DNA of 64,000 nt. It comes from Paenibacillus sp. MAHUQ-63 (lineage in GTDB: Bacteria; Bacillota; Bacilli; Paenibacillales; NBRC-103111). The DNA is taken from contig NZ_JARADB010000001.1 of assembly GCF_028765165.1 (NCBI RefSeq), positions 62,001-126,000 of the forward strand. The letters are read 5' to 3'. The translations under genes and the position numbers were made by a program. Positions 38,301 to 47,099 of this stretch are shown here, one piece after another. Under the pieces are notes generated by a model, which saw only the letters and a program-made list of their open reading frames with translations, did not search any database and had not been told where the DNA came from. Position 1 is the stretch's first letter, and the number at the start of each line of letters is the position of its first letter.

Positions 38301-39122
38301 TCCTAAATTATTTTTGGCTCTTACCCTGTAATTGTGTGTTGTTCCCGCAGCAAGGCCGGTGTGACCGTAAGGCATCGTTACGTCGGTTATGACAGTGCCG
38401 TCAACCTCGATATCATAGCCTGACGCGCCTTCAGGCAAATTCCAGCTTGCATTGATGCGAGATGTCCCCATAGGGTAAGCATAGCCAGTCGGTGCTATCG
38501 GAGGCGCGGTTGGAGGAGGCTCTGCACCCATGACTTCAACTTCTACATAGTGGTTATTCGTGTTTGATGTGCTGCCGTTAGAGTAAATCCTGACATACCT
38601 TGCGTTCGTATTGTTGAAACTAATACTCTTCCCAGCGCTTGTTTCGGTATATTCCGTATCTGAGCCTGCACCAAATCCAGCGCTATTATTGGTATCGTTG
38701 TTAAAGACCGTCGTGACTTCACTTGAGAAATCGGATTTGTTTGAAAGTCTGACGATCACATCATGATATTTTCTTCCATCATACCAGTAATGCCAGATAT
38801 TTACGCTTGAAAGATCATAACTCTTACCTAGATCGATTTGTATCCATTGAAGGCCGCTTCCATTGGGATAATCCTGTGAGTAGGCATTGGTATTATTTTT
38901 TACACCGTCATTAATGACACTCATATTGGAAAATGAGAGACTGCCAGTGACCGGCTTGCCAAACGATACATTTTTTATTGTCCCAGGTGTACTATTTAAG
39001 GCAAGATTTGTTACTGTGCTTGCACTGGTACTATTAACACTTAGAAACGATGTCAAAAGCATAAGCAGTGTCAATAATAATGCCAAATGTTTTTTCCCGC
39101 CTGCTCTTCTTGAAGTATGCAT
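35325..39122 (-). CDS. Secreted clan GH-D (GH36-like) enzyme with discoidin, FN3, cohesin and dockerin
   Basis: The 1265-residue secreted protein is the last gene of its operon. The ATG at 39122 follows AAGGAGGT; a hydrophobic signal peptide spans about 11-36. Domains: F5/8-type C (discoidin/CBM32-like, about 38-200), FN3 (about 205-290), catalytic region (about 295-985), an Ig-like module, a cohesin (about 1070-1200) and a dockerin with two intact loops (DLNGDNKFSIGD, DMNNDGEINILD). The catalytic part resembles a GH36-related group often mislabelled enterotoxin: HYNSWYDLSW, NFLFDDGYDDY and FKFDRTEG, where D692 sits where clan GH-D places its nucleophile. The acid/base may be in DSIWRGGGDMG. 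Alpha-galactosidase or alpha-N-acetylgalactosaminidase activity is plausible but not proven. Confidence 0.82.
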   Translation of the reverse strand: MHTSRRAGGKKHLALLLTLLMLLTSFLSVNSTSASTVTNLALNSTPGTIKNVSFGKPVTGSLSFSNMSVINDGVKNNTNAYSQDYPNGSGLQWIQIDLGKSYDLSSVNIWHYWYDGRKYHDVIVRLSNKSDFSSEVTTVFNNDTNNSAGFGAGSDTEYTETSAGKSISFNNTNARYVRIYSNGSTSNTNNHYVEVEVMGAEPPPTAPPIAPTGYAYPMGTSRINASWNLPEGASGYDIEVDGTVITDVTMPYGHTGLAAGTTHNYRVRAKNNLGTSGWSTLFSSTTLVPVESGFRFMGPQPGEAQGTNPSSGVYVLNNAILSAKFQLLGNNLTLTEFKDNMTGNVNPITVGKLFNIELSGGTSLVDTDMTAGTPTLTKITRNASSVKVSDRYDGWKISVPFTYVSGGNTLTVNWSATLRDGSNYIIQDVSYSAATGSWNVTKVKLIDITAAGVEKAGVVDGSPFFAGKVFFAQQTPVAKVSISGNKASAYVERGEATLQGQSFAQSSVIGIYPGNQKQRAFQYYLERERAHEHYSFLHYNSWYDLSWITDTYMTEADSLDVINTWGQKFVQQRGAALKNFLFDDGYDDYSSTASTIWDFNPKTYPNGASKMKSAAESFGASLGFWLSPTGGYYDKLTKRIAVGKKMNPPTETKMSSTGEEIFKMSGPNYYNAFKHAVTKKQLVEGANHFKFDRTEGIEDFHALLRLTQDMRSNDPSVFINATVGTWASPYFTFYVDSIWRGGGDMGKAGTGTIRQQWVNYRDKVSRDLLQKNPFYPLNSLMVHGIVHSRFGQGAWNSHVGGTESGPLLDMTDPANLKDFADEVWSYFASGYNLQELYIRPTSDYTTDKMWDTLAEASAWAQLNHDVLLDSHFIGGDPGKGEPYGIASYSTAKAVLMLRNSGNTSQTMNIDVNEAFVLPPGAKTGYKLVNKLKNETDLHLTAGVPYAITIPANSIVLYEAYPEGTVVIPDADADLKSVALDKAALDIGYANGDSASQVTQSIILNASGTNGSTITWSSSAPLLVSTDGTVTRPPYTSGDATVTLTATISKGAVTDTKTFTLKVLKQLDTTPPTPTATLKGPASVSSGQTFDVTYTLNTVSKNVYAQDVTITYDPQQLEYIAANSLVDGWKIVAVSTETNGKIRMIAANVGSHPSAVGELFKLTLKVKASSAGSSTIALTNAAYASGDGVETTVEGTAYHVQIAAGTQGDLNGDNKFSIGDLAMVASYYGKTSADLNWNEIYKKADMNNDGEINILDLSAVAQLIFN

Positions 39123-39148
39123 TTCTTGACCTCCTTGTGTTTTTATTA

Positions 39149-39320
39149 CTGGCACCGGTAGGATACCGGCGCCAGATTCAGTAAATTACTCTATTACTCT
39201 ATAATCTTCCGTGCAATGAAGGCTAGATCTGTAATATCGATTTTGCCATCATGGTTCGAATCTAAATGTTTAATGCTCTCCCAATCCGGACTTCCAGACG
39301 TTTTGCCGTAATTCGCTGCA
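39149..39320 (-). repeat. Repeat copy A: intercistronic hairpin plus dockerin-coding end of GH27 gene
   Basis: This copy begins with a 12-bp hairpin (39149-39160 with 39164-39175) between the GH27 stop and the next gene, and continues into the dockerin codons. It is nearly identical in DNA to copy B at 41805-41975. The hairpin has no T run, so it is more likely to stabilise or process operon mRNA than to end it. Confidence 0.85.
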
Positions 39321-41779
39321 ACGATGCCAAGATCACCAATGCTTACTCGATTGTCATGGTTGATGTCGCCTGGAATTCCCGGAGGCGATGTCGTAATGCT
39401 CACGCCCACCGCAGAAGCTTGCGCCTTCGTTTCCGCTCCCTGCGCATCGCCAAGCATTGCGTCGGTTACAGCAATCGTTCCCGTCGTCGGCTGTGTCACA
39501 GCTTTGGCTTTGAACTTCAGTTCCAGGATCCCGGCATCTCCTGTCACAGCCTTATCGGCCCCTTCGCTTGCGAGAATAAAGCGAAGTTTACCCAGCGTAT
39601 CCTTCTTTGTATCTACAAGTTGAATTCCATCTTTCACGGCACGGGCCGAGACGAAGTCAAAAACGTTCGAATCGTAGTCCATCTTCATGTCTTCTGCATA
39701 TACGCTTTGCGTGACGCTGCCCAGTCCCAACTGTACAGTAAATTCCTGGCCCGTCTGAACGGTGCCGGCTGCAGATAGCGTCGTCAAAGCGTTCTGCGTG
39801 TCGTTGCCTTTTTGTACGGTAATTTTGCTTACCGCTGTAAAATTGCCACCCACCGTGGTGACCGTAATGTCCGCCACTCCTTCTTTCAATGCGGTTACAA
39901 CAGTTTTACCGTCCTTGACCTCCACTTTGGCGACGGTATCATTGCTGCTCGACCAAGTTACATTCTTATTCGTTGCGTTCTCAGGAAGCACAGTTGCAAC
40001 CAACTCTGCTGTCCGCCCTTCTTTCAGCGAGACTTGCGGTGTATTAAGCTGCACGCCGGTTACGGGCACCTCGATTATGCGATAGACATTCATTTCAGCT
40101 GCAGATGCCCATCCGCCTTGCCCTGCGGTTGCTTCCAGTTTAATAAATGACGCTCTCGTCGCCGGGAACTCCGCTGTTTTCGCCACGGCGTCTTTCGCCC
40201 ATGTTCCACTTACGACTTTAGTGTACTGGATGCCATCCGTGCTCGTATAGACATTGTAGGCCGTAATCATGCCGTTACTTCCCCCGCCTTGTCTAGGGTG
40301 AACCTTGATTTTATTTACCTTGTGAGCACCGCCAAGATTGAGTGTGATCGATTGCGGCAGCGGATTAGACAAATCCCACTTCGTATGCCAAATGGTAGCT
40401 GGATCTCCATCAAGTACCATGGATGCTCCGTTATCTTCGGATTCAAGCTCTTCGCTCGTTGCCGTTGCGGTCATTTGGGATTGCGGAATGAATGGGGTTT
40501 GCGGTTTGCCGATTTCTTTGCCTTCTAATTTAAGCATAACTACTCCATGTGACGGCACATTCGCTGTATAGCTGCCGTTGAATTGCCCCTTATCTGCATG
40601 TTCCCACAAGTCCCGAACCGTTGTAGAAGCATCCAATTCAACTTGTGCAAAATCCACGGTTATATTCGCAGCAGAATCAGTGCGGTTAAGTAGGGCAATT
40701 GCAAGTGTTCCCTCCTTCGACAATTCTTTCGCCCAAACTTGAAGTCCTCCCGTTTCGCTTACTAGAATACCTTGAATGCCGGCAGGATCTTGATCCACGG
40801 CTATCACTTCGGCATTCTGAATGATATCGGCAAATTTGCTGCTGTAGGAGTCCGGCTCGTCTAAAGCGGTTACATCCAAACCAAGCATAAGCGGAGACGC
40901 CAGTACCGCCCACATACTGAAATTGGCCTTGGATTCCTCGTAAGATAAGCTTTTTTGGCCGGGATATTTGTCGGCTATTACACCAACCTCCAAGCTGTCC
41001 GGGTCATTAAAATGCCCGGGACCCGCTACATCCGCATGCGGAGAGGTCTGATCGATCTCATAGAGCACACCGTTCCAATAATCTCCCTGATTATCAATAT
41101 CGTAACCAACCCTCCATGTATGCCCGATGCTTGGGGCCCATTTCCACGGCTGCTGCTTACCCCACTCGCAGATATTTAACAAGATATCACGTTTCGGATT
41201 CGCCTGATTTAAAGCGTCCTTGAATTGTTGATATTGGGTCTTGAAGTCGAGACCCATCGCATCCGCACCGCATGCATCTACTTTGACATAATCGTATCCC
41301 CATTCTGCAAACTGGTCGACATCCTGCTGATAATGTCCGTAACTGCCCGTCTTTCCTCCGCAGCCAATTTTGCCAATATCGGTGTAGATGCCAATCTTCA
41401 ATCCTTTGCTATGCACATAATCCGCAAGCGCTTTCATTCCGCTCGGGAATCTTGTTAAGTCGGCGTTTAATTTACCAGTAGCATCTCTGGTGCCTTGCCA
41501 ACCGTCATCAATGTTGACATAGTTGTATCCTAAGTCACGCAAACCGGTGGACACCATACTGTCCGCCACATTACGGATCAGTTCCTCATTCACGTTAAAA
41601 CGAACGGCATTCCAAGTGCTGTAACCCATCGGCGGTGTTGCTGCCAATACAGGTGTATCCTGCAATGATGTTTCAGGCTGAACGGCGGCCGATGTGGCAT
41701 GTACAGAGGACACGGCGCCCATTAACGAAATGGAGACAAGAGAGCAGGCAAAAACTGCTTTTTTCATAAACGGACTCAA
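39194..41779 (-). CDS. Secreted GH27 alpha-galactosidase with CBM32, cohesin and dockerin
   Basis: A classical GH27 enzyme that would release terminal alpha-galactose with retention. Motifs: TPPMGYSTWN at the N-terminus of the barrel, NIDDGWQG, nucleophile D168 in YVKVDACG, and acid/base D227 in TWRVGYDID. AGPGHFNDPDSLEVG follows, as in characterised members. After the C-terminal beta domain come a CBM32-like F5/8C module (IPQSQMTATATS start), a BIG2-type Ig module, a cohesin and a type I dockerin. A TTG start at 41779 fits the GGAGGT site (6-base spacing); the ATG at 41797 lacks one. It follows GH31 by a short gap with a hairpin repeat and precedes the GH36-like gene in the same operon. Confidence 0.93.
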   Translation of the reverse strand: MSPFMKKAVFACSLVSISLMGAVSSVHATSAAVQPETSLQDTPVLAATPPMGYSTWNAVRFNVNEELIRNVADSMVSTGLRDLGYNYVNIDDGWQGTRDATGKLNADLTRFPSGMKALADYVHSKGLKIGIYTDIGKIGCGGKTGSYGHYQQDVDQFAEWGYDYVKVDACGADAMGLDFKTQYQQFKDALNQANPKRDILLNICEWGKQQPWKWAPSIGHTWRVGYDIDNQGDYWNGVLYEIDQTSPHADVAGPGHFNDPDSLEVGVIADKYPGQKSLSYEESKANFSMWAVLASPLMLGLDVTALDEPDSYSSKFADIIQNAEVIAVDQDPAGIQGILVSETGGLQVWAKELSKEGTLAIALLNRTDSAANITVDFAQVELDASTTVRDLWEHADKGQFNGSYTANVPSHGVVMLKLEGKEIGKPQTPFIPQSQMTATATSEELESEDNGASMVLDGDPATIWHTKWDLSNPLPQSITLNLGGAHKVNKIKVHPRQGGGSNGMITAYNVYTSTDGIQYTKVVSGTWAKDAVAKTAEFPATRASFIKLEATAGQGGWASAAEMNVYRIIEVPVTGVQLNTPQVSLKEGRTAELVATVLPENATNKNVTWSSSNDTVAKVEVKDGKTVVTALKEGVADITVTTVGGNFTAVSKITVQKGNDTQNALTTLSAAGTVQTGQEFTVQLGLGSVTQSVYAEDMKMDYDSNVFDFVSARAVKDGIQLVDTKKDTLGKLRFILASEGADKAVTGDAGILELKFKAKAVTQPTTGTIAVTDAMLGDAQGAETKAQASAVGVSITTSPPGIPGDINHDNRVSIGDLGIVAANYGKTSGSPDWESIKHLDSNHDGKIDITDLAFIARKIIE

Positions 41780-41804
41780 TTTCATACCTCCATTCATTTA
41801 ATTA

Positions 41805-41975
41805 CTGGCACCGGTAGGATACCGGCGCCAGATTCAGTCATTTACTCTATAATCTTCCGTGCAATGAAGGCCAGATCCGTAATATCGATTTTGCCATCAT
41901 GGTTCGAATCTAAATGTTTAATGCTCTCCCAATCCGGACTTCCCGACGTTTTACCGTAATTCGCAGCCACCATGC
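41805..41975 (-). repeat. Repeat copy B: intercistronic hairpin plus dockerin-coding end of GH31 gene
   Basis: The same hairpin (41805-41816 with 41820-41831) and following GATTCAGT appear behind the GH31 stop, and the adjoining dockerin codons match copy A almost base for base. Proteins differ by hardly any residue in the last 50 positions. Recent duplication or gene conversion of the gene ends is the simplest explanation. Confidence 0.85.
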
Positions 41976-44900
41976 CCAGATCGCCGATCGATACTTTACC
42001 GTCTTGGTTCATATCGCCCGGAATGCCAACTGGAATAGGTGTTATTTGTACGCTGATAGAGGAGTTTACAGCCTTGGACTCGTTGCCTTGCCCATCCCCG
42101 AGGGTTGTATCCGTCACAGCGATTGTGGTCGAATGAACCTGGGAAACCGGCTTCGATTTAAAAGTAACCTTCAAAAGCTGCACATTGCCGGTAACGGCAT
42201 GCCCTGCCCCTGCGCTGGCGACAATCAGGCGAAGCTTGCCTGCTCCGTCATTCGCTTCCCGTACAATGCTCGTGTTCGGAAGAAGCGGCTCTGCCGAAGT
42301 GAATTCCATGACAGTTGGATCGTAGGTCAGTGAAATGTCTTCTGCGTATACTTGCTGCGTAACGCCATTCAAGCCATAAGTAATCACGAACGGCTGACCG
42401 CTTTGAACACTGCTGCTTCCGGTCAATGCTGTAGATGGAGCCCCAGGATTGGCCATTTTGACAACGATCGTTGCAGTCGTCTTCTTGCCTCCGTACGTTG
42501 CCGTGATGACGGTTTCCCCATGCGAAACACCGGTGATCGTTCCATTTGCGATCGTTGCCAATGATGAATTTGCGATCTCAAACACGGATTGAGCCGTCAC
42601 GTCTTGCTGGCTGCCATCCACATACCGAGCCGTAACTTTCACTGGTGCGGATTGGCCTTCCTTCACTTCATAGCTTGCTGCATCGAACGCAACCGCTTGC
42701 AGCGAAGTGGAGTCAGCTTGCTTATACACGTTCAGCTCGGCAGCCGAAGCGAAACCGCCAGCCCCTTCTCTCGCTTCCAGCTTTATATAAGCGGCACGGA
42801 CGGGAGCAACATTCACTTCTTTGACTAAGTTGTTCTTCAGCCACTTGCCTGTCGCAACCTTCGTAAACTCTACGCCATCTTGGCTTACATAAACGTTATA
42901 GGCTGTGATCGTGCCGTTGCCGCTATCCGGACGAGGTGTATATTCCAGCATACCGATGGTATGCGTACCGCCCAAATTCAGAGTAATCGATTGCGGCAGC
43001 GGATCGACGCCGAACCATTTGATGTGCCACCATGTGTTCGGGTTGCTGTCAAGCGTATTGCTCGGATCGTCTCCCGGTTGGAAGCTTGTTGCCGTGGCCG
43101 TCATTTGGCTTTGCGGGATTTTGACCAAGCCGGTTTGCCCCGATACGGTGACATTCAATGACGCTTTATAGCCACCATCCGCTGTAGTGACGGTAATCGT
43201 TGCCGAGCCTGCTCCTTTCGGAGTGACAACGCCATTCTCGTCGACCATCGCGATACCCGGATCACTGCTGCTCCAAGCAACCGATGTGTTCGCTGCATTC
43301 AGAGGCGCTACTGCAGCTTCAAGAGCGACTGGGGCATCAAGCACATTCATGTTCAGCTCTGTCCGATTCAGCGATACGCCGGTTACAGGAGCTGTGCCGA
43401 TGATCGGCAAGCCAATCAGCTTCACATCTGCAATGCTGGCTTTCGTTGCTGCGTCAGGCAGACCTGTAATCGTAATTCGCACATAGCGGCCTTGGCTGCC
43501 GAATGTATCCTTCAGCACAGCGCCGGCTTCCGTATTGTTCATGCGGTTCAATACTTGAATCCAGTTGCTGCTGCCCGCCTCCCGGACTTCGAGCTTATAT
43601 TTATACACTTTGTCGCTTTGCCCAAACGAGATCTCAATGCCCTTAATCGCGTACATTTTACCCAGATCGGCCGACCATACATGGCCTGGGTTCGTATCGG
43701 CGGCCGACCACATTGTAGCCGGATCGCCGTCGTTGGCGTAGCTTGCCGGGAAGGCGGCATCTTCACTGTCTGCAGCTGCCGGCTTACCTCGTACAATATC
43801 GCCTAACGCAGGCGGAGCCTTAGGCGTCTCATAAACGTCGATCTCGGATGCGGAGGCGAAGCCGCCTACTGCAGCCGTCGCTTCCAGCTTGACATACCTG
43901 GCATCGACTGCCGTGAATTGGATATATTTCTTCACATTGTCCCGCACCCAATTCCCCGTGCTGATTTGCGTATAGTTCGTTCCGTCCGTGCTCACGTAGA
44001 GATTGTAGGACGTAATCGTTCCGTTGCCGGCATTAAGCCTTGGCGCATAGCGGAATTGGCTGATGCTGCGGACTTTGCCTAAATCCACGATAATTGATTG
44101 CGGCAGTTTATCGGAACCGTCCCATTTCGTGTGCCAAAGGGTGTTGGCATCGCCGTCGATCGCATTCGAGGGCTTGTCGCTAGGCTGGAAGCTTGCAGCC
44201 GTTGCGGTCAATTCACTCTTCGGAATCGGCAGCGGGATGATAACAGAACCATCTCTGTACACATTCAATTCAGCTGCAGCCGCAAAACCATTAACGCCAG
44301 CTGTCGCTTCCAATCTCACATACTGCGCTTCGGCGGTATCGAATGTCACCGTTTTTTCCAACTTATCCGCATTCCATGTTCCGGTGGCTACCTTCGTAAA
44401 ATGCGTGCCGTCTGTACTGACATAGACGTTGTAAGCGGTAATATTACCGTCGGTCCCCATGTATTGTCTTGGCAAATATTTCAGTTTATTCACTGAAAAC
44501 TTCGAACCGAGATTCAATGTGATCGATTGAGGCAGCGGTGTGCTGCCATCCAGCTTCGTGCTCCAGATCGTATCCATGCTGCCATCCAGCGCATTCGCGA
44601 CTGGCGCAGTCGTATCGGCGCTGGTAGCCGATGCTACCATGTCTGCCTGCGGAATTTTCGTTGGATCGTTATCTAGTTCTGGCAGCGAAATGACAGTTGC
44701 ATCCATAAGCGGAGTCGTATCCGCTGCAAAGCCTGCCACTTTCAGTTCAAATCCTTGATTGGTCGGCAGATCCGGTGTTTTCACATAGACAATGCCGCCT
44801 TTGTCCGCGCTATCAAAGTACCAACCGCTTGCGGCATTCGTCCATTCCGCCTTGCTTGCCAATTCGGTATATGCAGAGGCTCCGACTTCAACGCTCGCTG

Positions 44901-47001
44901 GTTTCGTATGCATATGAATCTGGAATTGGTTCGTCCGCGATGCCAGCTTTCCGTTATAATCACCGATGCTCGCCCCGACTTGAACTTTCAAATCACCTGT
45001 TCCGGTTTCCGGCGCGATCGAAGTAATGAGCGTCTTCGCGAATTTGCCGCTGCGGTGCTCCCTCGATACACCGTCATCCTCATACATCGTGAAACTGGAC
45101 GTTTTGTACGGATAGATGTCATAAGTAATCGGATTTGGCGGCACTTGGCCGTCATACAAAGTTTCCGGATACATCGGGATGATCGCACCCGCTTTGACGA
45201 GAAGCGGCAAACGGTTCAATGGCGTGCTGTATTCGTCAAGCATTTTGGATCCGTAATGTTCCTTACCTGTCCAGTAGTCAATCCATTTGCCCTTCGGCAA
45301 ATAAATACCGTTCCGGACCGTGGCATCTTTGTACACTGGTGCAACGAGGAACGACCCGCCGGACATGAATTGGTATTGTGTCAGCGTGCTCTTCGTATTC
45401 GGATCGTTCGGGAATTCGTAAACCATCGCTCTCGCAAACGGCGCTCCCGATTCGTAGGCTTCGTTCAAATAGGTATAGAAGTAAGGCGTCAAGCGCTGTC
45501 TGAGTTTCAAAATATCTCGATTATAGCTTGTGTATGGCTCTCCATAGTGCCATGGCTGCTTATCGACGGACGCCCAGCCCGACATGCTCATCAGAATCGG
45601 CGTGAAGGCTTTCCATTGCAAATCACGCACATAAGTCTGAGGGCTGCCGCCGAAAATCCCGTCCACATCACCGGTCGCATAGGTCATGCCTGACAATCCG
45701 GCGCCGATCATGGATGGAATGTGGTAACGGATATATTCCCAGCTGCCGGTTTGATCTCCGGACCAGACGGCTGAATACCGCTGTGTGCCGGCCCAACCGC
45801 CAACAGACCAAACAAAGCCACGGTCGTTCGAGTGGGTTTCAACCCCTTGATGAGCCTGTCTCGTCCCGTCCAGCGCAAAGTCATATCCAGGACCGACCCA
45901 GGCTACATCCAGCTTGTTTAGCCGAGTGCCGGCGACGCCAACCTCCGTTGCGATATTGGCAAGACCGTTCTGTGTCCACAAGCCGGTGTAAAAGCCCAAA
46001 TCATGAAGCTGCTTAACGGTGCTTGGCAGCTGCACGTAACCACAGCCGTAACCGTCGTTCGGCAGCAACCAGCCGCCCGGCATGTCGTTGGCTCGGAAGT
46101 CTTGCGCAACCTTCACGACATCCGGCGTCGTCAGCTTACCCGGTTTATTCGCTCCGGTGTTGCTCGTGTTGTAGCAATCCGAGTCTCCCATGCTCATGCC
46201 CCAACGCGGAATGAGCGAAGGCTTACCGGTCAAGTCGGTATAGCCATTTAAAATATCTTTGAATGTCTCGCCGTAAAAATAATACGCGTCAAAGCGATTC
46301 TCCTCGTGCGTTAACTGGGCTGGACTCCCGAAATTGTAAGTTCCATCCTGGAACGTGTTCCGCAGTACGCCGTAGCCAGCTGTACTTAAATAAAACGGTG
46401 ACGGATTGGACACAGTTCCGCTGCCCCAGTCGCCGTAGTTTTCGGCAATTGTAATCTTTTTATCTCGATGGGAGAAAAATCCGTTCTGCATCCCTCCGCC
46501 GTAGTAATACTCGTCGGCTCCTCTAACGAGCGTCTGGGTCGTCGACGACCCGCTATAATTCAGCGGTGACTGCTCTTCCCATACGACAGTCTGATTATCG
46601 CTCTTGTACATAGCGAATTTGAGAGGACTTTTGTAGGCACGCAGCACAAACTTGCCCGTTGCCATTTTGTAATAAGCGCCCTCATCGGACCAATTGACCG
46701 AGACCGGACCGAAATCCTCTTTCATCACGATCGGCTCTTTGGGCTCGGACGAGCTTCTGCCTGACAGCGTTTGGTAATTTCCGCCTACACCGAGCCATAT
46801 GCGCACGATGTCGCCACGATTAAAAATGACCTTCACCTGATCGGAACCTGACGTAATCGTGAAAGTTTTATCGTCTGTTTTCTCAAAGCCCGTTATGTCT
46901 CCTACCGCAGCCGCATGTGTCGTTGTCCCGCTGATGAACATAATCACGAATACGAACATTAGGCAAAAAGTAAAACCCAAAGCGTTTTTAAGCGTTTTCA
47001 A
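41842..47001 (-). CDS. Secreted GH31 alpha-glycosidase with four CBM32-like modules, cohesin and dockerin
   Basis: An approximately 1719-residue secreted enzyme. The GH31 region (about 35-770) shows PRWGMSMGDSDCYNTSN, GGWLLPNDGYGCGY, probable nucleophile D365 in LNKLDVAWVGPG and acid/base D416 in VWSGDQTGSWEYI. Its details resemble the GH31 branch active on alpha-galactosyl or alpha-N-acetylgalactosaminyl ends rather than classical alpha-glucosidases, but this assignment is tentative. Four discoidin/CBM32-like modules follow (about 782-919, 924-1060, 1066-1198, 1294-1427), interrupted by a BIG2 module and followed by another Ig-like one. Then come a cohesin (about 1522-1654) and a dockerin with two intact loops. 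GAGGAGAG lies 8 bases upstream of the TTG at 47001, favoured over the ATG at 47019. It is the fourth gene of the operon. Confidence 0.88.
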   Translation of the reverse strand: MKTLKNALGFTFCLMFVFVIMFISGTTTHAAAVGDITGFEKTDDKTFTITSGSDQVKVIFNRGDIVRIWLGVGGNYQTLSGRSSSEPKEPIVMKEDFGPVSVNWSDEGAYYKMATGKFVLRAYKSPLKFAMYKSDNQTVVWEEQSPLNYSGSSTTQTLVRGADEYYYGGGMQNGFFSHRDKKITIAENYGDWGSGTVSNPSPFYLSTAGYGVLRNTFQDGTYNFGSPAQLTHEENRFDAYYFYGETFKDILNGYTDLTGKPSLIPRWGMSMGDSDCYNTSNTGANKPGKLTTPDVVKVAQDFRANDMPGGWLLPNDGYGCGYVQLPSTVKQLHDLGFYTGLWTQNGLANIATEVGVAGTRLNKLDVAWVGPGYDFALDGTRQAHQGVETHSNDRGFVWSVGGWAGTQRYSAVWSGDQTGSWEYIRYHIPSMIGAGLSGMTYATGDVDGIFGGSPQTYVRDLQWKAFTPILMSMSGWASVDKQPWHYGEPYTSYNRDILKLRQRLTPYFYTYLNEAYESGAPFARAMVYEFPNDPNTKSTLTQYQFMSGGSFLVAPVYKDATVRNGIYLPKGKWIDYWTGKEHYGSKMLDEYSTPLNRLPLLVKAGAIIPMYPETLYDGQVPPNPITYDIYPYKTSSFTMYEDDGVSREHRSGKFAKTLITSIAPETGTGDLKVQVGASIGDYNGKLASRTNQFQIHMHTKPASVEVGASAYTELASKAEWTNAASGWYFDSADKGGIVYVKTPDLPTNQGFELKVAGFAADTTPLMDATVISLPELDNDPTKIPQADMVASATSADTTAPVANALDGSMDTIWSTKLDGSTPLPQSITLNLGSKFSVNKLKYLPRQYMGTDGNITAYNVYVSTDGTHFTKVATGTWNADKLEKTVTFDTAEAQYVRLEATAGVNGFAAAAELNVYRDGSVIIPLPIPKSELTATAASFQPSDKPSNAIDGDANTLWHTKWDGSDKLPQSIIVDLGKVRSISQFRYAPRLNAGNGTITSYNLYVSTDGTNYTQISTGNWVRDNVKKYIQFTAVDARYVKLEATAAVGGFASASEIDVYETPKAPPALGDIVRGKPAAADSEDAAFPASYANDGDPATMWSAADTNPGHVWSADLGKMYAIKGIEISFGQSDKVYKYKLEVREAGSSNWIQVLNRMNNTEAGAVLKDTFGSQGRYVRITITGLPDAATKASIADVKLIGLPIIGTAPVTGVSLNRTELNMNVLDAPVALEAAVAPLNAANTSVAWSSSDPGIAMVDENGVVTPKGAGSATITVTTADGGYKASLNVTVSGQTGLVKIPQSQMTATATSFQPGDDPSNTLDSNPNTWWHIKWFGVDPLPQSITLNLGGTHTIGMLEYTPRPDSGNGTITAYNVYVSQDGVEFTKVATGKWLKNNLVKEVNVAPVRAAYIKLEAREGAGGFASAAELNVYKQADSTSLQAVAFDAASYEVKEGQSAPVKVTARYVDGSQQDVTAQSVFEIANSSLATIANGTITGVSHGETVITATYGGKKTTATIVVKMANPGAPSTALTGSSSVQSGQPFVITYGLNGVTQQVYAEDISLTYDPTVMEFTSAEPLLPNTSIVREANDGAGKLRLIVASAGAGHAVTGNVQLLKVTFKSKPVSQVHSTTIAVTDTTLGDGQGNESKAVNSSISVQITPIPVGIPGDMNQDGKVSIGDLGMVAANYGKTSGSPDWESIKHLDSNHDGKIDITDLAFIARKIIE
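46987..47001 (-). promoter_or_regulatory. cre-like site overlapping the GH31 start codon
   Basis: The minus-strand sequence TTGAAAACGCTTAAA begins at the probable TTG start codon and has one mismatch to the CcpA consensus. It could act as a roadblock between importer and enzyme genes, or may be a chance feature of signal-peptide codons. Confidence 0.3.
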
Positions 47002-47099
47002 TTCAGACACTCTCCTCATTCATCCTGAACCTCATTTGGCCAAACTGCCGAGGCGTTCCCCGTGTCTTGCCATAATCCCCCCTTTCAAGCCGCTCATGC

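Noticed and set aside
44755-45693. Long plus-strand frame of 312 codons
   Set aside because: It lies wholly opposite the GH31 gene, has no ribosome site, and its Arg/His-rich, low-complexity composition is that of an antisense shadow.
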